Assembly: GCA_028276315.1 (NCBI GenBank)
Contig: JAPYWP010000026.1
Location: forward strand, 1-7,920
From: Minisyncoccota bacterium
GTDB lineage: Bacteria; Patescibacteriota; Minisyncoccia; UBA6257; HR35
DNA: 7,920 bases
Direction of reading: 5' to 3'
The notes beneath the pieces were generated by a model that saw nothing but the letters and a program-made list of their open reading frames with translations, ran no database searches and had not been told where the DNA came from. Each line of letters opens with the position of its first letter. Within the stretch, counting starts at the first letter, position 1. The translations under genes and the position numbers were made by a program. Shown here in pieces: positions 1 through 4,977 of the stretch.

Positions 1-133
1 GCAAAATTGCCCCAATCTTAATTGGTTCTTTTTCTGTAATAGAAGTTTGTTTTTTACCAACTCCATAATAAATAGCTAAAACAATAATTATTAATATAAC
101 TAAGACTAATATTGTTTTTGTTGTTTTGTTCAT
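1..133 (-). CDS. Probable ABC transporter periplasmic binding protein (LivK/Peripla_BP_6-like), N-terminal fragment
   Basis: This is the 5' end of a leftward gene; only the first 44 codons lie in the window and the rest runs off the left edge. The protein opens with a short polar stretch (MNKTTKT), a strongly hydrophobic helix at about residues 8-23 and a charged linker, then IKIGAIL at residues 38-44. That last motif is the usual first beta-strand of branched-chain amino acid type substrate-binding proteins (Peripla_BP_6, 'IKIGAILPLTG'). No lipobox cysteine is seen, so the protein is probably held by an uncleaved helix or signal peptide facing outward. It follows htrA on the same strand after 53 bp. 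No Shine-Dalgarno site precedes the ATG. The family call rests on seven residues plus topology and is tentative; a different secreted protein is possible. Confidence 0.55.
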   Translation of the reverse strand, partial: MNKTTKTILVLVILIIIVLAIYYGVGKKQTSITEKEPIKIGAIL

Positions 134-139
134 ATTATT

Positions 140-176
140 TTAGCAGTAAACGGGCAAAATTGCTGTCTACTGCTAA
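140..176. repeat. Inverted repeat between htrA and the binding-protein gene
   Basis: A perfect 9-bp inverted repeat (TTAGCAGTA at 140-148, TACTGCTAA at 168-176) encloses a 19-nt loop. The loop itself holds a small GCAA/TTGC hairpin at 154-163. The repeat lies in the 53-bp gap upstream of the gene starting at 133 and touches a TAAAAT element at 137-142 (minus strand). No T-run follows on either strand, so it does not look like an intrinsic terminator. An operator or an mRNA structure near the start codon is possible. Confidence 0.45.
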
Positions 177-186
177 CTTTGTATTT

Positions 187-1473
187 TTAATATTTAATTT
201 CTTCTGGTCTTTCGCCTAAAATAACATCTATGTATATTTCTTTTTCATTATTTCTTAAAACTTTAAGTTTTACTTTTTGGCCAACTTCTTTGTTTAAAAT
301 AATTGAAGCTAAAGTATTGTCTTTTGTAATTTTTTCTCCATCAATTTCTAAAATAATATCTCCTTCTCTAAGACCTGCTTTTGAAGCAGGGCTGTCTGGA
401 ACAACTCCAGGAATACTACCACTACCCTCAATTAAAGCACCATAGTCAACCTTAAATCCTCTTATTTTTGCTATTTCTTCTGTTAAAATAATATATCTTA
501 TTCCTAAAAATGGCACTTGAATTTTTCCTGTTTTTTTAACTTTTTCTAACATTTTAATAGCTCGCTCTATTGGAATAGCAAAACCTATGTTTTGAGCGCC
601 AGAAACAATAGCAGTATTAATTCCTACAACTTCTCCTTTTAAATTTATAAGAGGACCGCCGGAATTACCGTAATTAATAGCTGCATCTGTTTGAATAAGG
701 CTTTCAAGTTGCTCAATATTCCCATAATTATCAGATGCTTTAATATTTCTTCTCAAACCAGAAACAACTCCAACGCTTACAGTATTTTGAAACTCTCCTA
801 AAGCATTACCAATAGCAATTACAGTTTGCCCAAGCTCTAGTTTATTAGAATCACCTAAAATTGCATAAGGCAAATTTTTAGCATCTATTTTTACAATTGC
901 AAGGTCATCTGCAGGATGTTTTGCTAAAATTTTTGCTTTAAATTTTCTGCCATCATTTAAAAATACAGTATATTCTGCATTATCATCAGATACAACGTGC
1001 TTATTTGTTAAGATTAAACCATCTTCGCTAATTATAAAACCACTACCACTTGAAATTTTTCTTTTTTCTGTCTTTTTTTGTGGTTGTTGCTCATAAAAGA
1101 ATTCCCGCGGGAAAAATTCTTGAAATTCTGGAGGAATTAAATCTGGTGGAATAAAAAATCCTCTTTGAATTATTTCAATGTCTTTTGTAGCAACAATACT
1201 TACTACTGCTGGAGCAACTTTTTTAACAGCCTCTATCTTTGCTCTTTCAAAATCTAAAACAATATTTGGAATTTGAAAAGAATTTGGAACTTGGAAAGGT
1301 GTTGATGTTGGAATGTTTTGAATTTGATTTTGCTGAACTTGAGTTGATGTTTGGAATAAATTTTTAAGAATATTTAAAATACCCTGGATCTGATTATCTA
1401 AAGTTGCTGCATTAACATTTAAAATTAAAAGAAAAAATATAAAAATTCCTAAGATAAAATAAATCCTTTTCAT
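187..1473 (-). CDS. HtrA/DegP-family serine protease with one PDZ domain
   Basis: This is an extracytoplasmic trypsin-like (S1C) protease for protein quality control, 428 aa from the ATG at 1473. Residues 4-22 form a hydrophobic signal segment ending VNA-A, a plausible signal peptidase site. A Gln/Pro-rich linker follows, then the protease domain with the catalytic triad His159 (TNKHVV), Asp190 (DDLAIVKI) and Ser271 (GNSGGP). A single PDZ domain spans about 320-420. The length suits one-PDZ HtrA/DegS-like proteases. A longer frame opens with TTG at 1509 (440 aa). I reject it because it overlaps the upstream gene by 23 nt, puts a charged 12-residue tail before the signal peptide, and its TTG lies in the -35 box of a good promoter (TTGAAA, 17 bp, TATAAT). 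That promoter points to a leaderless mRNA starting at the ATG. Its substrate is unknown. Confidence 0.93.
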   Translation of the reverse strand: MKRIYFILGIFIFFLLILNVNAATLDNQIQGILNILKNLFQTSTQVQQNQIQNIPTSTPFQVPNSFQIPNIVLDFERAKIEAVKKVAPAVVSIVATKDIEIIQRGFFIPPDLIPPEFQEFFPREFFYEQQPQKKTEKRKISSGSGFIISEDGLILTNKHVVSDDNAEYTVFLNDGRKFKAKILAKHPADDLAIVKIDAKNLPYAILGDSNKLELGQTVIAIGNALGEFQNTVSVGVVSGLRRNIKASDNYGNIEQLESLIQTDAAINYGNSGGPLINLKGEVVGINTAIVSGAQNIGFAIPIERAIKMLEKVKKTGKIQVPFLGIRYIILTEEIAKIRGFKVDYGALIEGSGSIPGVVPDSPASKAGLREGDIILEIDGEKITKDNTLASIILNKEVGQKVKLKVLRNNEKEIYIDVILGERPEEIKY

Positions 1474-1480
1474 AAAAAAT

Positions 1481-1509
1481 ATTATATCAAATTTTTTCAG
1501 TTTTTTCAA
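1481..1509 (-). promoter_or_regulatory. Sigma-70-type promoter for htrA, leaderless
   Basis: On the minus strand TTGAAA (1504-1509) is followed after exactly 17 bp by TATAAT (1481-1486), five of six and six of six matches to the consensus. Only 7 nt separate the -10 box from the ATG at 1473, so transcription should begin at or next to the A of the start codon. The promoter lies across the last codons and stop of the upstream gene, which gives htrA expression independent of it. Confidence 0.72.
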
Positions 1510-1954
1510 GAATTAAATTTAGTTCTTTAAAAGAAAATTTAATTTTTTCTAAAATCTCATGGGCATCTTTATGATTTTGAGGTATTTTTATTTCAATTAG
1601 ATCATTCCAAAATGTTAATTTTTCTTTAGGAACTTTACTAATCTTTTCTTTTAAATCACTTCCTTCATAACCAAGATAATCCAAATATTTTTCAAAAAGC
1701 TTTAAAGCATTTTTAATACTTTTTTCAATTTCGCCTTTTTCAAGTAAATTTTCAATTTCTTCCCATTTATTTATATAATATTCGTAATCAAATTCTAATG
1801 GTTCAATTAAGTTTTTAAATCTAAAAGTTAAAGACCAAATATCTTGAATAAATCTTGATCTCAATAAAACCAAAATAAGAGCTGTAAATAAAATTAAAGA
1901 AATAGAATAGCTTAAAACTTTTAAATAAAAAATTAATTTGTTTAAAATTTCCAT
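1487..1954 (-). CDS. Single-pass membrane protein with a cytoplasmic helical domain, function unknown
   Basis: A 155-aa protein with one transmembrane helix at about residues 13-31, a positively charged boundary after it (RSRF, so the C-terminal part is probably cytoplasmic), and a mostly helical soluble domain rich in Glu and Lys. The stretch at about 64-107 (WEEIENLLEKGE, then a helix ending LDYLGYEG, then LKEKI) resembles membrane-anchored helical proteins that I recall as common in Parcubacteria, in which an R-N-x-I-A-H HEPN-like motif normally follows. Here the corresponding place reads IPQNHKDAHE without the arginine, so any nuclease-type motif would be lost. The gene sits between gatA (114 bp upstream) and htrA (13 bp downstream). 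No Shine-Dalgarno site precedes the ATG. Its first codons lie in a 37-bp repeat shared with the gatA 3' end. The family link is from memory of pattern only. Confidence 0.75.
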   Translation of the reverse strand: MEILNKLIFYLKVLSYSISLILFTALILVLLRSRFIQDIWSLTFRFKNLIEPLEFDYEYYINKWEEIENLLEKGEIEKSIKNALKLFEKYLDYLGYEGSDLKEKISKVPKEKLTFWNDLIEIKIPQNHKDAHEILEKIKFSFKELNLILEKTEKI

Positions 1955-1958
1955 ATTT
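1922..1958. repeat. 37-bp perfect direct repeat, copy A (start of the 155-aa gene)
   Basis: Positions 1922-1958 are identical to 2049-2085, with an offset of 127 bp and unrelated sequence on both outer sides. On the minus strand this copy contains the ATG and first 11 codons (MEILNKLIFYL) of the 155-aa gene plus 4 nt upstream of it. Confidence 0.9.
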
Positions 1959-2048
1959 TTAAAAATTTAATAATTTTTAATAAATAAATTAGTGGCGAAA
2001 TTTTGAATAGCAAAAAATGTTTTGCTTTTTATAAATAATAAAATTAAA
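1959..2048. other. 90-bp segment bracketed by the direct repeat, with a small hairpin
   Basis: This unique non-coding segment lies between the two 37-bp repeat copies. It is very AT-rich and holds a 7-bp perfect inverted repeat (AGCAAAA at 2009-2015, TTTTGCT at 2020-2026) with a 4-nt loop, followed on the plus strand only by TTTTT. Because the flanking genes run leftward, this is not a well-formed terminator for gatA. The segment could be a small insertion that duplicated its target. Confidence 0.45.
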
Positions 2049-2085
2049 TAAATAAAAAATTAATTTGTTTAAAATTTCCATATTT
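2049..2085. repeat. 37-bp perfect direct repeat, copy B (gatA 3' end)
   Basis: This is the second copy of the repeat at 1922-1958. On the minus strand it holds the last codons and TAA of gatA (stop at 2069-2071). It also carries, in another frame, an ATG at 2081 that begins the same 11 codons as the 155-aa gene and then runs on to a stop after 30 codons. That 30-codon frame is probably a relic start, not a gene. Confidence 0.9.
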
Positions 2086-3454
2086 GTTCAAGCTTTTGAG
2101 CAAAATCAAATAAAGATAAATCTGAAAAATGATCTCCAATTATCTGAATTCCAACAGGAAGATTATCTATAAAACCACCATTTAAAGACAAAGCTGGAAC
2201 TCCTGCTAAATTTATAGAAACTGTATAAATATCTGAAAGATACATTGAAATTGGATCTTGTTTTTCGCCAAATTTGAATGGTAATGTTGGTGATGTTGGT
2301 GTGATTATAAAATCAACATCTTTAAATGCATTTATAAAATCTTCTTGAATTTTTCTTCTTAATCTTAATGCTTTCAGATAATAAGCCTCATAATAGCCAT
2401 GAGAAAGCACAAATGTTCCTAAAAATATCCTTCTTTTAACTTCTGGCCCAAATAAATTTCTTGTTTTAGAATAAACTTTAAAAATATCTTCATCTTCCTT
2501 TCTTGGCCCATATCTTATACCATCGTATCTTGCTAAATTAGCGCTTACTTCTGAACTCATTATTATATAATAACACTCTAATGCATATTTACTATAAGGA
2601 AGACTAATTTCTTTAATTTCAATTAAATTTTTAGCTTCATCTAATCTTTTAAAAATTAAATTTTCAATTCGTGGATCAAGCCCCTCGCCAAAATATTCTT
2701 TAGGTATTCCAATTTTAAATTTACTTTTATTTATTTCCTTAAATTTAAATTCTTTAATTGTTGTAGCATCATTTTTATCAGGTCCCATTATGTTTAAAAA
2801 TAAAATTTTTGCATCTTCAACATTTTTTGCAAAAGGCCCAATCTGATCTAAAGAAGATGCCATTGAAATAAGGCCATAACGAGAAACTAATCCATAAGTT
2901 GGCTTAAAACCAACAACACCACAAAAGGCTGCTGGTTGTCGAATAGAACCTCCAGTATCAGAACCTAAACTTAATGGTACAAAATCCTTACTCACAGCTA
3001 CAGCAGAACCACCAGAAGAGCCACCTGGAACTCTATTAGGATCATAAGGATTTTTTGTTTTTTTAAATGCTGAATTTTCTGTAGAAGAACCCATTGCAAA
3101 CTCATCTAAATTTGTTTTTCCAATAATTAAAGCTCCTTTTTCTTTTAATTTTTTAATACAAGTAGCATCATAGGGTGCTATAAAATTTTCTAAAATTTTA
3201 GAAGCTGCTGTTGTTGGCATTCCTTCGACTAAAATATTGTCTTTTACAGCTATAGGAATTCCAGTTAAAATGTCTGCTTTACCTTCATCTATCATTTTTT
3301 GAGCTCTTTCTATTTCTTTTTCATTTTCAAAATTGACATAAAGAAAGCTGCCATAAAAATCATCTTCTTTTTTTATTTTTTCAAGATAACTTAAATAAAG
3401 CTCTTTTACAGAGATTTTCTTTTTAATCAAATTTTGGTGTAATTCTTTTACCAT
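2069..3454 (-). CDS. gatA: Asp-tRNA(Asn)/Glu-tRNA(Gln) amidotransferase subunit A
   Basis: GatA is the amidase subunit of the GatCAB complex. It releases ammonia from glutamine so that GatB can convert Glu-tRNA(Gln) to Gln-tRNA(Gln), and Asp-tRNA(Asn) to Asn-tRNA(Asn), in the cytoplasm. The 461-aa product carries the amidase signature: Lys71 (IAVKDN), Ser146 in GGSSGGS and the nucleophile Ser170 in GSDTGGSIRQP. The Lys-Ser-Ser spacing (75 and 24 residues) matches the family triad. The protein is a little shorter than typical GatA (about 480-490 aa) but complete at both ends. gatB and gatC are not in the window. The ATG at 3454 lies 7 nt after a -10 box, with no Shine-Dalgarno site, so the mRNA is probably leaderless. 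Divergent tRNA genes begin 49 bp away. Confidence 0.95.
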   Translation of the reverse strand: MVKELHQNLIKKKISVKELYLSYLEKIKKEDDFYGSFLYVNFENEKEIERAQKMIDEGKADILTGIPIAVKDNILVEGMPTTAASKILENFIAPYDATCIKKLKEKGALIIGKTNLDEFAMGSSTENSAFKKTKNPYDPNRVPGGSSGGSAVAVSKDFVPLSLGSDTGGSIRQPAAFCGVVGFKPTYGLVSRYGLISMASSLDQIGPFAKNVEDAKILFLNIMGPDKNDATTIKEFKFKEINKSKFKIGIPKEYFGEGLDPRIENLIFKRLDEAKNLIEIKEISLPYSKYALECYYIIMSSEVSANLARYDGIRYGPRKEDEDIFKVYSKTRNLFGPEVKRRIFLGTFVLSHGYYEAYYLKALRLRRKIQEDFINAFKDVDFIITPTSPTLPFKFGEKQDPISMYLSDIYTVSINLAGVPALSLNGGFIDNLPVGIQIIGDHFSDLSLFDFAQKLEQIWKF

Positions 3455-3461
3455 TATTAAT

Positions 3462-3491
3462 ATTTTAACACTTTTTATTATTTTTTGTTAT
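3462..3491 (-). promoter_or_regulatory. Promoter for gatA, leaderless
   Basis: On the minus strand ATAACA (3486-3491, four of six matches to TTGACA) and TAAAAT (3462-3467) are separated by 18 bp. The -10 box ends 7 nt before the gatA ATG at 3454, so transcription should start at about the start codon. The -10 overlaps the -35 of the opposing tRNA promoter, and the -35 overlaps its -10. Confidence 0.5.
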
Positions 3492-3494
3492 AAT
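3465..3494 (+). promoter_or_regulatory. Promoter for the tRNA-endoQ-clp operon
   Basis: TTAACA (3465-3470, five of six) and TATAAT (3489-3494, six of six) are separated by 18 bp. Eight nt lie between the -10 and the first base of tRNA-Phe at 3503, so the transcript would start within about 1-3 nt of the mature tRNA 5' end. It overlaps the divergent gatA promoter. Confidence 0.68.
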
Positions 3495-3502
3495 TATTTA
3501 TT

Positions 3503-3574
3503 GCCGGGATAGCTCAGTGGTAGAGCGGCAGCCTGAAGAGCTGCGCGTCGGGGGTTCGATTCCCTCTCCCGGCA
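3503..3574 (+). tRNA. tRNA-Phe(GAA)
   Basis: The cloverleaf is complete. The acceptor stem GCCGGGA pairs with TCCCGGC, the D stem is GCTC/GAGC, and the anticodon stem GCAGC/GCTGC carries the loop CTGAAGA with anticodon GAA. The variable loop has 5 nt and the T stem is GGGGG/CCCTC with loop TTCGATT. The discriminator is A, and CCA is not encoded (A is followed by CAAAA). Position 37 is G instead of the A usual in bacterial tRNA-Phe, so it lacks the A36-A37-A38 target of MiaA. It is the first gene of the cluster. Confidence 0.95.
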
Positions 3575-3579
3575 CAAAA

Positions 3580-3651
3580 GCCAGGGTAGCTCAGTGGTAG
3601 AGCAGCGGTTTCATAAGCCGTTGGTCGTGGGTTCGAATCCCACCCCTGGTA
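3580..3651 (+). tRNA. tRNA-Met(CAT), elongator type likely
   Basis: The acceptor stem GCCAGGG pairs with CCCTGGT, the first pair being a weak G1-U72. The D stem is GCTC/GAGC. The anticodon stem GCGGT/GCCGT has wobble pairs at 27-43 and 31-39 around the loop TTCATAA, anticodon CAT. The T arm contains GTTCGAATC and the discriminator is A. It lacks the three consecutive G-C pairs of an initiator anticodon stem. A CAT anticodon could also mark tRNA-Ile2, read as AUA decoder after lysidine modification by TilS; sequence alone does not settle this. No CCA is encoded. It starts 5 nt after tRNA-Phe. Confidence 0.88.
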
Positions 3652-3652
3652 C

Positions 3653-3725
3653 GGGCGCGTAGCTCAGTTGGAAGAGCGTCTCGTTGACGTCGAGAAGGTC
3701 CCAGGTTCGAGTCCTGGCGCGCCCA
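3653..3725 (+). tRNA. tRNA-Val(GAC)
   Basis: The acceptor stem GGGCGCG/CGCGCCC is perfect. The D stem is GCTC/GAGC with an 8-nt loop, the anticodon stem TCTCG/CGAGA is perfect with loop TTGACGT and anticodon GAC, and the T stem is CCAGG/CCTGG with loop TTCGAGT. The discriminator is A and CCA is not encoded. Only 1 nt separates it from the preceding tRNA, and only 6 nt lie between its discriminator base and the ATG of the next gene. Position 37 is G. Confidence 0.95.
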
Positions 3726-3731
3726 CAATAA

Positions 3732-4955
3732 ATGCAACTTTTTTCTGATTTACATATTCATTCAAAATATTCAAGAGCCTGTTCAAAAGATATCACTCTT
3801 GAAAGTTTAACAAATGCAGCTAAATTAAAAGGACTTCAACTTTTAGGAACAGGCGATTTTACTCATCCACTTTGGTTTTTACATATTAAAGAAAGTTTAA
3901 TTGAAATTAAAGAAGGAAGTGGATTTTATATTTTTCCTAATAATCCAAATATATTTTTTGTTTTGTCTTCAGAACTTAATTTTGTTTTTTCAAGAAATAA
4001 TGAAGTTAAAAGAGTGCATTTTGTTGCTTTAACTAAAAATTTAAAAACTGCAGAAGAAATAAATAAATTTTTATCTTATTATGGAAATTTAGAAGCTGAT
4101 GGAAGACCAACATTAAGTTTAGATCCAAAAATATTTTTAAAGCAAGTTCTTGAAATAGATCCTGATTTTATTTTAATACCAGCACATATTTGGACGCCTT
4201 GGTTTGGAATTTTAGGTTCTGTTTCTGGCTTTAATAGTATAGAAGAGTGTTTTGAAGAATTAACTGAAAATATTTTTGCTATTGAAACAGGGCTTTCTTC
4301 TGATCCTCCAATGAATTTTGGAGTTTCTTTTCTAGACAAATTTTCAATAGTATCTTTCTCTGATGCCCACAGTGCCTCTACTTATAGAATCGGGAGAGAA
4401 GCAACTGTTTTTGAACTTGAAAATTTAAGTTTTACTGCATTAAAAGATTCATTAAAAAACAAAAAGATAGTTTTAACAATCGAATTTTTTCCTGAAGAAG
4501 GAAAATATCATTACGATGGGCATAGGATTTGCAAGGTTAGTTTTCATCCAAGTGAAACAAAAAAAATTAATGGAATTTGCCCAGTTTGTCAAAAAAAATT
4601 AACTATTGGAGTTTTAAATAGAGTATTAAGTTTAACTGATAAAAATCAAATTCAAGAAAGACAAAATTATATTTATTTAGTTCCATTGCTTGAGATAATT
4701 TCAAGTGTTTTAAAATTATCTTTAAATTCAAAAAAGGTTCAAGAAATTTATTCTGATCTAATAGAAAATTTCTCAAATGAATATTCTATTTTAATTGATG
4801 TTCCTATTGAAGATATAGAAAAAGTTGCACCAAAATTAGTTGCTTTAGCAATAGATAAAGTTAGAAAAAAAGATCTAAAAATAATTCCTGGATTTGATGG
4901 AGAGTATGGTAAGGTAGAAATTGAAGTAGAAGAAAAGCAAGGAAAATTATTTTGA
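3732..4955 (+). CDS. Endonuclease Q (EndoQ)-family PHP-domain DNA repair nuclease
   Basis: EndoQ enzymes cut DNA 5' of deaminated bases (uracil, hypoxanthine, xanthine) and abasic sites. The 407-aa protein has the expected order. An N-terminal PHP domain holds metal-ligand candidates Asp6, His8, His10 (SDLHIHSKYS), Asp42/His45 (GTGDFTHP), Glu81, His96, His152 (PAHIWTPWFG), Glu185 (ETGLSSDPPMN) and Asp211/His213 (SFSDAH). A zinc-finger-like segment at about 260-298 follows, with Cys267, Cys283, Cys286 and a nearby His (YDGHRIC, GICPVC, LTIGVLNRV). The C-terminal helical part ends with PGFDGEYGKV at 386-395. Length and motifs match archaeal and Bacillus EndoQ. Translation begins 6 nt after tRNA-Val with no Shine-Dalgarno site, so the mRNA 5' end may be made by tRNA processing. 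Substrate range is inferred from the family. Confidence 0.9.
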   Translation: MQLFSDLHIHSKYSRACSKDITLESLTNAAKLKGLQLLGTGDFTHPLWFLHIKESLIEIKEGSGFYIFPNNPNIFFVLSSELNFVFSRNNEVKRVHFVALTKNLKTAEEINKFLSYYGNLEADGRPTLSLDPKIFLKQVLEIDPDFILIPAHIWTPWFGILGSVSGFNSIEECFEELTENIFAIETGLSSDPPMNFGVSFLDKFSIVSFSDAHSASTYRIGREATVFELENLSFTALKDSLKNKKIVLTIEFFPEEGKYHYDGHRICKVSFHPSETKKINGICPVCQKKLTIGVLNRVLSLTDKNQIQERQNYIYLVPLLEIISSVLKLSLNSKKVQEIYSDLIENFSNEYSILIDVPIEDIEKVAPKLVALAIDKVRKKDLKIIPGFDGEYGKVEIEVEEKQGKLF

Positions 4956-4957
4956 TT

Positions 4958-4977
4958 TATAATAAAATCTAAGGTGT
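4958..4977 (+). promoter_or_regulatory. Possible internal -10 element and misplaced Shine-Dalgarno before the 110-aa gene
   Basis: The 22-bp gap after endoQ holds TATAAT (4958-4963) overlapping TAAAAT (4963-4968), 14 and 9 nt before the ATG. Neither has a recognisable -35. AAGGTG (4971-4976) looks like a Shine-Dalgarno core but sits 1 nt from the ATG at 4978; its spacing (10 nt) would better suit a TTG at codon 4 (4987). In DNA this AT-rich the -10 may be chance. Confidence 0.3.

Noticed and set aside
1..163. Ten-base sequence GCAAAATTGC at 1-10 and again at 154-163
   Set aside because: The first copy encodes part of the IGAIL motif and the second is in a hairpin loop; ten bases in AT-rich DNA can recur by chance.
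230..445. Plus-strand open frame of 71 codons inside htrA
   Set aside because: It lies antisense to the well-supported PDZ domain of htrA, has no recognisable motif or start signal, and reads as a mirror of the coding bias.
2009..2030. Hairpin followed by TTTTT as an intrinsic terminator
   Set aside because: The T-run follows only on the plus strand, where no gene is transcribed. On the minus strand, the direction of gatA, the hairpin is followed by ATTCAAAA.
1989..2081. 30-codon frame starting with the same 11 codons as the 155-aa gene
   Set aside because: It is a by-product of the 37-bp repeat; after the repeat the frame runs through AT-rich non-coding sequence to a stop, so it is a relic start and not a gene.
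4079..4339. Minus-strand open frame of 86 codons inside endoQ
   Set aside because: It is antisense to conserved EndoQ motifs (PAHIWTPWFG, ETGLSSDPP) and has no independent support.
4953..4955. TGA read as glycine (genetic code 25)
   Set aside because: TGA ends endoQ at the expected family length and forms two ATGA stop/start overlaps (5307-5310 and 7685-7688), so it acts as a stop here.
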